From assembly GCF_033547095.1 (NCBI RefSeq), contig NZ_CP137852.1, positions 2,163,501-2,227,500 of the forward strand: DNA of 64,000 bases. Direction: 5' to 3'. Made by a program: the position numbers and the translations under genes. Source of the stretch: Sediminicoccus rosea. Its GTDB lineage: Bacteria; Pseudomonadota; Alphaproteobacteria; Acetobacterales; Acetobacteraceae. Of this stretch, positions 35,631 through 44,937 are shown piece after piece; position 1 is the first letter of the stretch; every line of letters begins with the position of its first letter. Under the pieces are notes generated by a model. That model did no database searches. It worked only from the letters and a program-made list of their open reading frames with translations, and had not been told where the DNA came from.

Positions 35631-37250
35631 TTACCGTCCGGCGGCGCCCGTCCTCAGGCGGGACATCGCATCGCCGAGGCTGAAGCTACCCGGCGCCTGG
35701 CGCGGCGGGAAGTCGCGGAAGGTCGCCAGGAACTGGCCGACGAACTGCTGCGCCGGCACGAAGGCGAAGGCGCGCTCCACCCGCCAGCGGCCATAGTCGA
35801 AGCTCTCATCCGCGCGCTCGAAGGGATCGGAGCGCAGGTTGAACAGCATCGGCATGCGGAGCGTCGTGAAGTTGCGCTCCCAGACACGCAGCCCGTGATT
35901 CTCCTGGATGAGGAAATGGATCTTCCACTGGTCATAGCGCAGCGCGGCGAGGTCCCCGTCATCGGTGAAGTAGAACATCTCCCGCCGGGCGCCCGGCCCG
36001 CTGCCGGTGAGCAGCGGCAGCTGGTTGTAGCCGTCCAGATGGACCTTGTAGCTGCGGCGCCCCACCTGGTGCCCGGCCAGGAGCTTGGGCTTGATGTCCG
36101 GGTCGCCCGCCGCGGCCAGCAGTGTCGGCAGCCAGTCCTGGTGGGAGAAGATGTCATTGATCACCTGGCCCGCCGGGATGCGGCCCGGCCAGCGGACCGC
36201 CATGGGCACGCGGAAGCCGCCCTCCCAGGCGGTCGCCTTCTCACCGCGGAATGGGGTGCAGCCGCCATCCGGCCAGGACATCACCTCGGCGCCGTTGTCC
36301 GTCGTGTAGAGGACGATGGTGTTCTGCGTGATGCCGAGGTCGTCCAGCTTCTTCAGCAGCTGGCCCACATGCCCGTCATGCTCGACCATCCCATCCGGAT
36401 AGACGCCAAGGCCGGTGACGCTGCGCGAGGACTCCTTGAGGCGCGTCCAGATATGCATGCGCGTCGAGTTGAACCAGGTGAAGAAGGGCCGGTTCGCGCG
36501 GTGCGAGCGGTCCATGAAGTCGAGCGCGCCGGCGAGGAACTCCTCATCCACCGTTTCCATCCGCTTCATGGTGAGCGGGCCTGTGTTCTCGATGCGCTGC
36601 GTGCCATCGGCATTCGCCCAGGATTTCAGCACGCCGCGTGGGGCGTATTGGCGGCGGAATTCGGGGTTGCGTGGATAGTCGGGGTTCTCCGGCTCGTCCT
36701 CGGCGTTCAGGTGGTAGAGGCTGCCGAAGAACTCGTCGAAGCCGTGCATGGTGGGCAAGTGCTCGTCGCGGTCGCCCAGGTGGTTCTTGCCGAACTGGCC
36801 GGTGGCATAGCCCATGGCCTTCAGCAGCACGGCGATGGTGGGGTCCTCCGCCCTCATGCCCTCGGCCGCGCCGGGCAGGCCGACCTTGGAGAGGCCTGTC
36901 CGCACCGGGCTCTGCCCCGTGATGAAGGCGGAGCGGCCGGCGGTGCAGGAATTCTCCGCATAGGCGTCGGTGAACATCGCGCCTTCGCGCGCGATGCGGT
37001 CGATGTTGGGCGTGCGGTAGCCCATCATGCCCATGTTGTAGGCGCTGATGTTGGACCAGCCGACATCATCGCCGAAGATCACCAGGATGTTGGGGCGGCC
37101 CTGCGGGGCGGCGGCGGGGCGGCCTGGCGCAGCGGGTTGCGCCTGCGCCTGTGCCTGGGCGAACTGCACGCCCTGCGCCGCCGTGGCGGCGAGGCCGGCG
37201 GCGCCCCCCAGCAGCATGTTGCGGCGCGAGGGCCGGATGGAGTCCGTCAT
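35631..37250 (-). CDS. Exported arylsulfatase (sulfatase family, FGly type)
   Basis: A 539-residue sulfatase. A Tat-like signal (PSRRNMLLGGAAG) leads into an Ala/Gln-rich linker, then the catalytic domain NILVIFGDDVGWSN with metal Asp61/Asp62. Cys102 in SCTAGRSAFITG is the residue converted to formylglycine (C-x-A-x-R). Further sulfatase motifs are GQFGKNHLGD and a TDNGAEVMSWPDGG metal loop. It overlaps the upstream FGE gene by four bases (ATGA). A Tat-exported, pre-modified sulfatase fits FGE acting in the cytoplasm before export. Confidence 0.94.
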   Translation of the reverse strand: MTDSIRPSRRNMLLGGAAGLAATAAQGVQFAQAQAQAQPAAPGRPAAAPQGRPNILVIFGDDVGWSNISAYNMGMMGYRTPNIDRIAREGAMFTDAYAENSCTAGRSAFITGQSPVRTGLSKVGLPGAAEGMRAEDPTIAVLLKAMGYATGQFGKNHLGDRDEHLPTMHGFDEFFGSLYHLNAEDEPENPDYPRNPEFRRQYAPRGVLKSWANADGTQRIENTGPLTMKRMETVDEEFLAGALDFMDRSHRANRPFFTWFNSTRMHIWTRLKESSRSVTGLGVYPDGMVEHDGHVGQLLKKLDDLGITQNTIVLYTTDNGAEVMSWPDGGCTPFRGEKATAWEGGFRVPMAVRWPGRIPAGQVINDIFSHQDWLPTLLAAAGDPDIKPKLLAGHQVGRRSYKVHLDGYNQLPLLTGSGPGARREMFYFTDDGDLAALRYDQWKIHFLIQENHGLRVWERNFTTLRMPMLFNLRSDPFERADESFDYGRWRVERAFAFVPAQQFVGQFLATFRDFPPRQAPGSFSLGDAMSRLRTGAAGR

Positions 37251-38245
37251 GGCTTCTGCTTTCCTTGGACGTTTTGCGGATCACGGCGGATGCAGCGGAA
37301 GCCGATATGGCTCATGCCGGTGTCCACCATCTGGGCGTGCCGCGCCGCGGGGCGGTAGCGGCGGCAATAGCTCGGCGCGCAGAGGAAGCTGCCGCCCTTC
37401 ACCACGCGGCGCGGGATGCGGACCTGGGGCTGGCGCGGATCGAAACTCTCCTCCATCGCCGGGCCGCGCGGATTCTGGGGCGCGCAGCAGGGCTTGGCGG
37501 GGTCGGCCGCGTGGCGGGCGGCGAACCAGTCGGTCGTCCATTGCCAGACATTGCCGGCCATGTCGTGCAGGCCGTAGCCATTGGCTGGGTAGCTCGCCAC
37601 CGGCGCGGTGCCGGTGAAGCCATCCGCCTCGAAATTGCGCCAGGGGAAGGGGCCCTGCCAGGTGTTTGCGAGATGCACGCCGCCCGGCGCCAGCTCCTCC
37701 CCCCAGACGAATTCCGCGCCGTCCAGCCCGCCGCGCGCCGCGAATTCCCACTCGGCCTCGGTCGGCAATTCCTTGCCCGCCCAGCGCGCATAGGCCTCGG
37801 CATCCTCGAAGGCGACATGCACCACGGGGTGGTCGCCGAGGCCCGTGAGGTCACTCCCCGGGCCATGCGGGTGGCGCCATTGCGCCCCGGGCGTCCAGCG
37901 CCACCAGCGCGAGATGTCGCGCGTGTCCACCGGGCCGTCCGTCATGTGGAAGACCAGGGCGCCGGGCACCAGCAATTCGGGTTGGGCGCCGGGATATTGC
38001 GCGGGGTCGAGCGGGCGCTCCGCCACGGTGGCATAGCCGGTGGCGGCGACGAAGGCAGCGAACTGGTCATTCGTGACGGTGGTGGCGTCCATCCAGAAGC
38101 CGTCCACCACCACGCGATGCGCCGGGCGCTCCTCCGGGTAGTGCGCGTCGGACCCCATCTGGAATGCGCCGCCCGGAACGCGGCGCATTCCGGGCGGGGC
38201 TTCCTCCTCCATGGCGCGCGGCTTGTCTGCGGCGTCGGTGGTCAT
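37247..38245 (-). CDS. Formylglycine-generating enzyme (SUMF1/FGE family)
   Basis: A 332-residue FGE that oxidises the sulfatase cysteine to formylglycine. Family features: MRRVPGGAFQMGSD, EERPAHRVVVDGFWMD, LPTEAEWEFAARGG, GLHDMAGNVWQWT and the C-terminal GFRCIRR. The copper-binding catalytic pair is Cys289 and Cys294 (FLCAPSYCRRYR), at the spacing of five seen in true FGEs, so this is probably an active maturase rather than a mere FGE-fold protein. It is first in the operon and overlaps the sulfatase by four bases. It is divergent from a LysR-type gene over a 90-base gap. Confidence 0.93.
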   Translation of the reverse strand: MTTDAADKPRAMEEEAPPGMRRVPGGAFQMGSDAHYPEERPAHRVVVDGFWMDATTVTNDQFAAFVAATGYATVAERPLDPAQYPGAQPELLVPGALVFHMTDGPVDTRDISRWWRWTPGAQWRHPHGPGSDLTGLGDHPVVHVAFEDAEAYARWAGKELPTEAEWEFAARGGLDGAEFVWGEELAPGGVHLANTWQGPFPWRNFEADGFTGTAPVASYPANGYGLHDMAGNVWQWTTDWFAARHAADPAKPCCAPQNPRGPAMEESFDPRQPQVRIPRRVVKGGSFLCAPSYCRRYRPAARHAQMVDTGMSHIGFRCIRRDPQNVQGKQKP

Positions 38246-38303
38246 TCGGCTCTTTCCCCAATAGTTTCAGCTTGCCAGGGTGAGATGACCGGGGGCTAAT
38301 CAT

Positions 38304-38323
38304 CAATCGGCAATTTGTGATTG
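38304..38323. promoter_or_regulatory. Candidate LysR-type operator in the FGE/lysR divergent gap
   Basis: CAATC (38304-38308) and GATTG (38319-38323) form an inverted repeat in an AT-rich patch of the 90-base divergent region, 13 bases before the LysR ATG. LysR-type regulators commonly bind such sites near their own promoters and control a divergent operon, here the FGE-sulfatase operon. Confidence 0.4.
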
Positions 38324-38335
38324 CATGCACCGCAT

Positions 38336-39307
38336 ATGTTGGAGATCCGGGACCTCCGTCTGATCTTGGCGATTGACGAGCATGGCAGCCTGCTGCGCGC
38401 CTCGCGCGCGCTGGGCGTCGCGCAGTCGGCCGTCACGCGCGGGCTGGCCGCGGTCGAGGCGCGGCTGCGCGGCCCGCTCTTCGAGCGGACCGGGCGCGGC
38501 ACCATCACGACCGACCTGGGCCGGGCCGTGCTGGCCGATGCGCGCGACATCCTGGAGCGCATGGCGGGGCTCGACCGGCACCTGGCCGAGGCGCGCGGCA
38601 GCCAGGTGCGGGACCTGAACATCGTGGCCGGCAGCTATGTGGCGGAAAGCCTGGCCCTGGCCGCGGCCGGGCGGATGGTGAGCCTCTACCCCGAGCTTCG
38701 CCTGCGCCTGACGGCCGCGAACTGGGCCGAGGTGGCGCGCGCGGTGCTGGAGCGCGAGGCGCCGCTCGGCCTGCTCGACCTGCGCGGCTTCCAGGGGGAG
38801 GCAGGGCTGGAGCTGGAGGCCTTGCGGCCGCAGCCCGGCCTGTTCGTGGTGCGGCCGGACCATCCGCTGACGCGGCTCGCTGCCGTCACGCTGCCCGACA
38901 TCATGGCGCATCCCTTCGCCTTCATCGGCCGCGCCCCGCGCGAGGTGCAGGCGCCGCTGGTCAGGGCGCGCGAGGCGGCGCGGGCGGCGGGCGCCATCCA
39001 CCCGGCCTTCCCGGCGCTGGTGCATGAGAGCCCGACCGTGGCGCTGAGCCTGGTCTCCCGCTCGGATGCGGTGGTGGCGGTGACCACCAGCCTCGCCGCC
39101 CGCGCGCTGCGGCTGGGTGAGGTGGTGGCGCTGCGCTGGCGCGAGCCCTGGGTCTCCGTCCATCCCGGGATCCTGCGGCTGCGCGGCCGCCCGCTGGGCG
39201 AGGCGGAGCAGGCCTTCCTCGACCTGCTCCGCGACGCCGATGCGGCGGGCGAGCGCGAGGGGCGCATGATCTGCGCCGAGCTCGGCCTCTCGCCCGACTG
39301 CGCCTGA
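38336..39307 (+). CDS. LysR-family transcriptional regulator
   Basis: A 323-residue regulator. The N-terminal winged helix (about 1-60) shows LRLILAIDEHGSLLRASRALGVAQSAVTRGLAAVEARLRGPLFERT; the effector-binding domain starts near residue 88 (VRDLNIVAGSYVAESL). It is divergent from the FGE-sulfatase operon and convergent with the 2-hydroxyacid dehydrogenase. ATG38336 begins the conserved helix; TTG38321 would add five residues only. Likely it senses a small metabolite linked to sulfate-ester use. Confidence 0.92.
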   Translation: MLEIRDLRLILAIDEHGSLLRASRALGVAQSAVTRGLAAVEARLRGPLFERTGRGTITTDLGRAVLADARDILERMAGLDRHLAEARGSQVRDLNIVAGSYVAESLALAAAGRMVSLYPELRLRLTAANWAEVARAVLEREAPLGLLDLRGFQGEAGLELEALRPQPGLFVVRPDHPLTRLAAVTLPDIMAHPFAFIGRAPREVQAPLVRAREAARAAGAIHPAFPALVHESPTVALSLVSRSDAVVAVTTSLAARALRLGEVVALRWREPWVSVHPGILRLRGRPLGEAEQAFLDLLRDADAAGEREGRMICAELGLSPDCA

Positions 39308-39311
39308 CGCC

Positions 39312-40283
39312 TCAGCCGATGGCGTGCGGCGCCGGCTTCTTGTGGATCAGCACCGCGTCCAGGTTCTCCAGCGCGCGATGGCCCATGGCGTCGCGCACCT
39401 CGATGGTGGCGGAACCCAGATGCGGCAGCAGGGCCACGTTCTCCAGGGCGAAATAGCCCGGGAACACCTTGGGCTCGCCGTCATAGACGTCGAGGCCGGC
39501 GGCGCGGGTGTGGCCGGAGGTGAGCGAGGCGACGAGGGCCGCGTCATCCACGCTGCCGCCGCGGCCGGAATTCACCACGAGGTGGCCGGGCTTCATCTTG
39601 GCCAGGCGCTCCGCGTTCAGCCACTTCCGCGTGGCATCGCCGCCCGGGACGTGCATGGAGATGACGTCGATGGTGCTGAGGAAGCTGTCGTCATTGTCGT
39701 GGTAGATCGCACCCTGCGCGGCCTCGGCCGGCAGCGGGTTGATGTCGCGGTAGTGGATTTCCATCTTGAAGCCACGCGCCATGGCGGCGAGCTCCCGCCC
39801 GATGCGGCCCATGCCGAGGATGCCGAGCTTCTTGCCCTCGAGGGTCACGCCCATGAGCTGCGTCGGCGCCCAGCCCTCCCACTTGCCCGCGCGCACCATG
39901 CGCTCGCCCTCGCCGGCGCGGCGGGCGGCCATGAGCATGAGGGTCATCGCCGTCTCGGCCGTGGCGAAGCTCAGCACCTCGGGCGTGTTGGTGCAGGTGA
40001 TGCCGCGCGCCTTCGCCGCTGCCACGTCCAGATGGTCATAGCCCACGCTGAAGGTGGCGATGCACTTCACCGAGGCGGGCAGGGCCGCGATGGTGGCGGC
40101 GCTCATTGGATCACCCGCCGCGCAGAGGATCCCGTCGGCGCCCTGGGCGCGCTTGGCGATCTCGGCGCCGTCGCGGAACCAGGGGGCGTCATCGGGGTTC
40201 AGCCGGACCTCGTAGTCGCGCGCGGCGCGGGCCTCGATGGCGGCGGGCAGCTTGCGGGTGATGAGCAGCACGGGCTTCGGCAT
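39312..40283 (-). CDS. D-2-hydroxyacid dehydrogenase (glycerate/glyoxylate reductase type)
   Basis: A 323-residue NAD(P)-dependent reductase. The cofactor site is LGILGMGRIGRELAAMARG; catalytic residues fit the family: Arg in NSGRGGSVDD, a Glu in DGEPKVF, and His in LPHLGSATIEVRDAMG. SVGYDHLDVAAAKARGI is typical of D-isomer-specific dehydrogenases reducing glyoxylate, hydroxypyruvate or similar 2-oxo acids. It lies divergent from the SDR-HyuA-HyuB operon across 114 bases, and may act on the same pathway products. Confidence 0.92.
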   Translation of the reverse strand: MPKPVLLITRKLPAAIEARAARDYEVRLNPDDAPWFRDGAEIAKRAQGADGILCAAGDPMSAATIAALPASVKCIATFSVGYDHLDVAAAKARGITCTNTPEVLSFATAETAMTLMLMAARRAGEGERMVRAGKWEGWAPTQLMGVTLEGKKLGILGMGRIGRELAAMARGFKMEIHYRDINPLPAEAAQGAIYHDNDDSFLSTIDVISMHVPGGDATRKWLNAERLAKMKPGHLVVNSGRGGSVDDAALVASLTSGHTRAAGLDVYDGEPKVFPGYFALENVALLPHLGSATIEVRDAMGHRALENLDAVLIHKKPAPHAIG

Positions 40284-40397
40284 GATCGTTTCCTGGTCAT
40301 TCGCTGGGGACGCGCAACATAACGGCCGTGCGGCGGCTTGCCAGAGGGGGCGCGGCGCGGCAGGGTCAGGCCCGGTTTTTTCCAGGGGAATTGGACG

Positions 40398-41186
40398 ATG
40401 GATCTCGGGCTCAAGGGCAAGCGCGCGCTGGTGATGGGGGCCTCGAAGGGCCTGGGGCGCTCCATCGCGGATGCGCTGGCGGCCGAGGGCGCCGCACTGG
40501 TCATCAGCGGGCGCGACCAGGCGAGTCTCGATGTGGCGGCGAAGGAACTGGTGGCGCTGGGTGCGGCCTCCTGCACCGGCATCCCGGCCGATGTCTCCAA
40601 GGGCGAGCAGATGGACGCGCTGGCCGATGGCGCGATCGCCGCGATGGGGGGCGTGGACATCCTGGTGCAGAACCATGGCGGCCCGCCGCCGGGGCCGGCG
40701 CTGGAGGTGACCGAGGCGCTGCTCACCACCTGGTTCCAGAGCATCGTCCTCTCGCCCATCCGCATCACCAACCGCCTGCTGCCCGGCATGCGCGAGCGCA
40801 AGTATGGCCGCATCATCAATGTGGGCAGCACCGGCATGCTGCAGCCTTTGCCCAACATGGTGCTCAGCAACACGCTGCGCGCCAGCATCATGGGCTGGAT
40901 GAAGACGCTCAGTGCCGAGGTGGCGCATGAGGGCATCACCTGCAACATCGTGGCGCCGGGCGCCATCCGCACCGACCGCAGCCTGGAGACGGCGGGCAGC
41001 CTCGCCAAGCGCCAGGGCAAGACGGTGGACGAGGTGATTGCCGAGCGCAGCAAGACCATCCCGGCCGGGCGCTACGGCCTGCCCGGCGAATACGGCCCGC
41101 TGGTGGCCTTCCTGTGCAGTGAGCAGGCGGCCTACATCACGGGCAGCATCATGCGCACCGATGGCGGGATGGTGCGCGGGTGGTGA
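40398..41186 (+). CDS. Atypical SDR family protein lacking the Tyr-Lys pair
   Basis: A 262-residue Rossmann-fold protein. The nucleotide motif GASKGLGRSI (14-23) is intact and Ser144 sits where the catalytic serine belongs, but the Tyr-x3-Lys positions are Ser157 and Arg161 (SNTLR). The substitution is of a kind seen in a subgroup of FabG-like SDRs with SNxxR. It therefore may bind NAD(P) without standard reductase chemistry, or use another acid/base. It is the first gene of an operon; its stop overlaps the GTG of hyuA. ATG40398 follows AGGGGAA. Confidence 0.85.
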   Translation: MDLGLKGKRALVMGASKGLGRSIADALAAEGAALVISGRDQASLDVAAKELVALGAASCTGIPADVSKGEQMDALADGAIAAMGGVDILVQNHGGPPPGPALEVTEALLTTWFQSIVLSPIRITNRLLPGMRERKYGRIINVGSTGMLQPLPNMVLSNTLRASIMGWMKTLSAEVAHEGITCNIVAPGAIRTDRSLETAGSLAKRQGKTVDEVIAERSKTIPAGRYGLPGEYGPLVAFLCSEQAAYITGSIMRTDGGMVRGW

Positions 41187-43273
41187 GCAACGCACGGCTG
41201 GCCGTCGACATTGGCGGCACCTTCACCGATGTCGCGATCGAGGCGGCGACCGGCGAGGACCAGGTCCAGCGCTGGACCGCCAAGGTCCTCACCACGCCGC
41301 ATGCGCCGGAGCTTGGCGTGCTGGAGGGGGTGCGCGTGGTGCTGGCCCGTGCCGGCATGCAGCCCGCCGACATCACGTTGCTGATCCATGGCACGACGCT
41401 CGCGACCAATGCGCTGATCGAGCGCAAGGGCGCGCCCACCGCGCTGATCACGACCGAGGGCTTCCGCGACGTGCTCGCCCTCGGCAATGAGAGCCGCTAT
41501 GACCAGTATGACCTGAACATCGAGCTGCCCCAGCCGCTGGTTCCGCGCCGCTGGCGCCTGCCGGTGACCGAGCGCCTGGACAATACCGGCCAGGTGCTGG
41601 TGCCGCTGGATGAGGGCGCCGTCCGCGCCTGGATTCCCTTCCTGAAGGCCGAGGGCGTGCAGAGCCTCGCCATCGGCTTCATCCATGGCTTCGTGAACCC
41701 GGTGCATGAGCGCCGCGCGGCCGAGATCATCCGCGCCGAATGGCCGGAACTGCCGATCTCGCTGAGCTGCGAGGTGAGCCCCGAGATGCGCGAATGGGAG
41801 CGCTTCTCCACCACCGTCGCCAATGCCTATGTGCAGCCGCTGATGGCGAGCTACCTGGCGCGGCTGGAGGCGGGGCTGCGGCAGGGCGGCATGACCTGCC
41901 CGTTGTTCCTGATGCTCTCGGGCGGTGGCCTCACCACGATCGAGACCGCGTCGCGCTTCCCGATCCGCCTGGTGGAAAGCGGGCCGGCGGGCGGCGCCAT
42001 CTTCTCGGCGCATGTGGCGAAGCAGCGCGGCTGGTCCAAGGTGCTGAGCTTCGACATGGGCGGCACCACGGCCAAGGTCTGCCTGATTGATGATTTCGCG
42101 CCGCAGGCGAGCCGCACCTTCGAGGTCGCGCGCGTCGGCCGCTTCCGCAAGGGTTCGGGCCTGCCGCTGCGCATTCCCGTGATCGAGATGGTGGAGATCG
42201 GCGCGGGCGGCGGTTCGCTGGCGCATCTCGACAGCATGGGGCGCATCCAGGTGGGCCCCGAATCCGCGGGCGCCGATCCGGGCCCGGCCTGCTATGGCCG
42301 CGGCGGCACCAAGCCGGCGGTGACGGATGCGAACCTCACGCTCGGCCGCTATGACGCGGCGGCCTTCGCGGGCGGCAATTTCCCACTGAAGACGGCGCCG
42401 GCCGAGGCCGCGCTGGTTGAGCATGTGGGCAAGGGCCTGGGCCTCGAGGCCGGCATGGCCGCGCTCGGCGTGGTCGAGATGGTGGATGAGAACATGGCCA
42501 ATGCGGCGCGTGTCCATGCCATCGAGAGTGCCAAATCCTATGAGGGCCGCGCCATCATCGCCTTCGGCGGCGGCGGGCCCGTGCATGGCTATCGCGTGGC
42601 CGAGAAGATCGGCGTGCGGAAGCTGCTGGTGCCGAGTGGGGCCGGCGTGGGCTCGGCCATCGGCTTCCTGCGGGCCCCCGTGGGCTATGAGGTGGTGAAG
42701 AGCCTCTACACCCGCTTCGCGAGCTTCGATGTCGCGGGCGTGAATGCGCTGCTGGCGGCGATGAGCGCCGAGGCCGCGAAGGTCGTGGCCGAGGGCAGCT
42801 TCGGTGCGCCGACGGTCGAGCACCGCATCGGCTACATGCGCTATGTGGGGCAGGGGCATGAGATCGCCGTGGCCCTGCCGGTGCGGCCGCTGGTGGAGGC
42901 CGACATCGCGGCCATCCGCGCGGCCTATGACGCGGAGTATACGCGCTTCTACGACCGCCCGGTGCCGGGCAGCGACGTGGAGGTGCTGAGCTTCGCCGTC
43001 ACGGTCGCGACGGTGGTGGATGCGGTGCAGGCGGCGGCCGAGGTGGCCAATGCGCCGGCGCCCAAGCCGATCCGCAGCCAGCAGGTGCGCGACACGGCGA
43101 CGGGCCTGGTCGCCACCTGGCAGGTCTATGACCGGACGCAGATGGCACCGGGCGCGGAAGTCCCCGGCCCCTGCATCATCGCCGAGGATGAGACGAGCAC
43201 ACTGGTGGGGCCGGGCTGGTCCTGCCGGATGGATGGTCTGGGCTATCTGGAACTGACGAAGGGGGATGCGTGA
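41183..43273 (+). CDS. Hydantoinase/oxoprolinase A subunit (HyuA type)
   Basis: A 696-residue ATP-dependent hydrolase subunit of the ASKHA fold. Motifs: AVDIGGTFTDVAIE at the start, IHGTTLATNALIERKG, ETASRFPIRLVESGPAGGA, FDMGGTTAKVCLI and GGGGPVHGYRVAEKIG. Together with HyuB it opens 5-oxoproline, hydantoin or similar cyclic amides using ATP. GTG41183 overlaps the SDR stop (GTGA); GTG41180 is one codon earlier. HyuB follows with a one-base overlap. Confidence 0.93.
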   Translation: MSNARLAVDIGGTFTDVAIEAATGEDQVQRWTAKVLTTPHAPELGVLEGVRVVLARAGMQPADITLLIHGTTLATNALIERKGAPTALITTEGFRDVLALGNESRYDQYDLNIELPQPLVPRRWRLPVTERLDNTGQVLVPLDEGAVRAWIPFLKAEGVQSLAIGFIHGFVNPVHERRAAEIIRAEWPELPISLSCEVSPEMREWERFSTTVANAYVQPLMASYLARLEAGLRQGGMTCPLFLMLSGGGLTTIETASRFPIRLVESGPAGGAIFSAHVAKQRGWSKVLSFDMGGTTAKVCLIDDFAPQASRTFEVARVGRFRKGSGLPLRIPVIEMVEIGAGGGSLAHLDSMGRIQVGPESAGADPGPACYGRGGTKPAVTDANLTLGRYDAAAFAGGNFPLKTAPAEAALVEHVGKGLGLEAGMAALGVVEMVDENMANAARVHAIESAKSYEGRAIIAFGGGGPVHGYRVAEKIGVRKLLVPSGAGVGSAIGFLRAPVGYEVVKSLYTRFASFDVAGVNALLAAMSAEAAKVVAEGSFGAPTVEHRIGYMRYVGQGHEIAVALPVRPLVEADIAAIRAAYDAEYTRFYDRPVPGSDVEVLSFAVTVATVVDAVQAAAEVANAPAPKPIRSQQVRDTATGLVATWQVYDRTQMAPGAEVPGPCIIAEDETSTLVGPGWSCRMDGLGYLELTKGDA

Positions 43274-44937
43274 TGAACACCGCACTCGAAAAGATCCAAC
43301 GCCAGATCCAGTGGAACCGTCTCATCGCGGTGGTCGAGGAGCAGGCGCAGACCATGATCCGCACCGCCTTCAGCACCACGGTGCGTGAGGCGGGCGATCT
43401 CTCGGCCGGCGTCTTCGACCTGGAGGGGCGGATGATGGCGCAGGCCGTCACCGGCACGCCCGGCCATGTGAACTCCATGGCCGAGGCCGTGGGCCACTTC
43501 CTCAAGAAATTCCCCGCCCACACGATGAAGCCGGGCGACCACTACATCACCAACGACCCCTGGCTCGCCACCGGCCACCTGCATGACCTGACCGTCGTGA
43601 GCCCCGCCTTCCGCAACGGCAAGATCGTGGGCCTCTTCGCCAACACTGCGCACATCATCGACATCGGCGGCCTCGGCATGGGGCCGGAGGGGCGTTCGGT
43701 ATTCGAGGAAGGCCTCTACATCCCGATCGTGAAGTGCTTCGAAGCGGGCCAGCCCAACGAGACCTTCTTCGACTTCATCCGTGCCGGTTCCCGGACGCCC
43801 GTGGAACTGGAGGGCGACATCTACTCGCTCTGCGCCTGCAACGACGCCGGTGCCAAGCGGCTCGTCGAGATGATGGACGAGTACCGGATGGAGAGCCTGG
43901 ACGACCTCGCCGCCTTCATCTTCGACAGCAGCATGAGCGCCACCAAGGCCGAGATCGCGAAGCTGCCGCAGGGCGTCGTCTGGCGCGGCGAGATCCGCTC
44001 GGACGGCTATGAGGCGCCGGTGACGCTGCATGCGGCGATGCGCGCCGAGGGCGGCGAGATCGTGGTGGATTTCGCCGGCACATCGGGCCTCTCCACGCGC
44101 GGCATCAACGTGCCGCCGGCCTATTGCCGCGCCTATGCCTGCTTCGGCCTGAAATGCGTGATCGCGCCCGAGATCCCGAACAACTGGGCGAGCCTGCTGC
44201 CCTTCCGGATGGAGATTCCCGAGGGCTGCATCCTCAACGCGCCGCGCCCCTATCCGGTCAGCGTGCGGCACGTCATCGGCCAGCTCATCCCCGACCTGAT
44301 GATGGGCTGCCTGAGCCAGGCTGTGCCGGACCGCGTGAATGCCGAGGGCTCCTCGGCCCTCTGGAATCCGCCGCTGCGCGGTGGCAGCCAGGTGAGCGGC
44401 CAGGAGGCGGAGGTCGAGGATTTCGAGATCATCACCTTCAACTCCGGCGGCACTGGCGCGCGCCCCACGAAGGATGGGCTGGACGGCATCGCCTTCCCCT
44501 CGGGCGTGCGCACCATGCCCGTGGAAGCGACCGAGAACGTGGCCCCCGTGATCTTCTGGCGGAAGGAGCTGCGGCCGGATTCGGCGGGCCCCGGCAGGAC
44601 GCGCGGCGGCTTCGGCCAGATCATGGAGATCGGCGCGAAGAAGGACGCGGAATTCGCGGTGAACGCGATCTTCGACCGCGTGGCCAACCCGCCCAAGGGC
44701 CGCTTCGGCGGTGGCGAGGGCGCGGGCGGCTGGGTCGGCCTGGATGACGCCAACGGCACGGTGCTGCGCACCAAGGGCTTCCAGGTGATCCCGAAGGGCC
44801 GCCATCTGGTGTTGAAGCTGCCGGGCGGCGGCGGCATGGGCGACCCGAAGCAGCGCGATCCGGCCCTGGTGGCGCGCGACGTGGCCGACGGGCTGGTGAG
44901 CCCGGCGGAGGCGAAGCGGATCTATGGACAGGGCTGA
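43273..44937 (+). CDS. Hydantoinase/oxoprolinase B subunit (HyuB type)
   Basis: A 554-residue partner of HyuA. Family features: RNRLIAVVEEQA-type opening (here WNRLIAVVEEQAQTMIRTAFS), PGDHYITNDPWLATGHLHDLTVV, TAHIIDIGGLG, PPAYCRAYACFGLKC, and LPGGGGMGDP near the end. ATG43273 shares one base with the hyuA stop. It overlaps the second SDR by 14 bases. The pair makes a complete oxoprolinase/hydantoinase; the substrate cannot be named. Confidence 0.93.
   Translation: MNTALEKIQRQIQWNRLIAVVEEQAQTMIRTAFSTTVREAGDLSAGVFDLEGRMMAQAVTGTPGHVNSMAEAVGHFLKKFPAHTMKPGDHYITNDPWLATGHLHDLTVVSPAFRNGKIVGLFANTAHIIDIGGLGMGPEGRSVFEEGLYIPIVKCFEAGQPNETFFDFIRAGSRTPVELEGDIYSLCACNDAGAKRLVEMMDEYRMESLDDLAAFIFDSSMSATKAEIAKLPQGVVWRGEIRSDGYEAPVTLHAAMRAEGGEIVVDFAGTSGLSTRGINVPPAYCRAYACFGLKCVIAPEIPNNWASLLPFRMEIPEGCILNAPRPYPVSVRHVIGQLIPDLMMGCLSQAVPDRVNAEGSSALWNPPLRGGSQVSGQEAEVEDFEIITFNSGGTGARPTKDGLDGIAFPSGVRTMPVEATENVAPVIFWRKELRPDSAGPGRTRGGFGQIMEIGAKKDAEFAVNAIFDRVANPPKGRFGGGEGAGGWVGLDDANGTVLRTKGFQVIPKGRHLVLKLPGGGGMGDPKQRDPALVARDVADGLVSPAEAKRIYGQG

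Noticed and set aside
36085-36309. Genes on the plus strand within the sulfatase region
   Set aside because: Antisense shadows of the sulfatase, whose active-site motifs are all on the minus strand.
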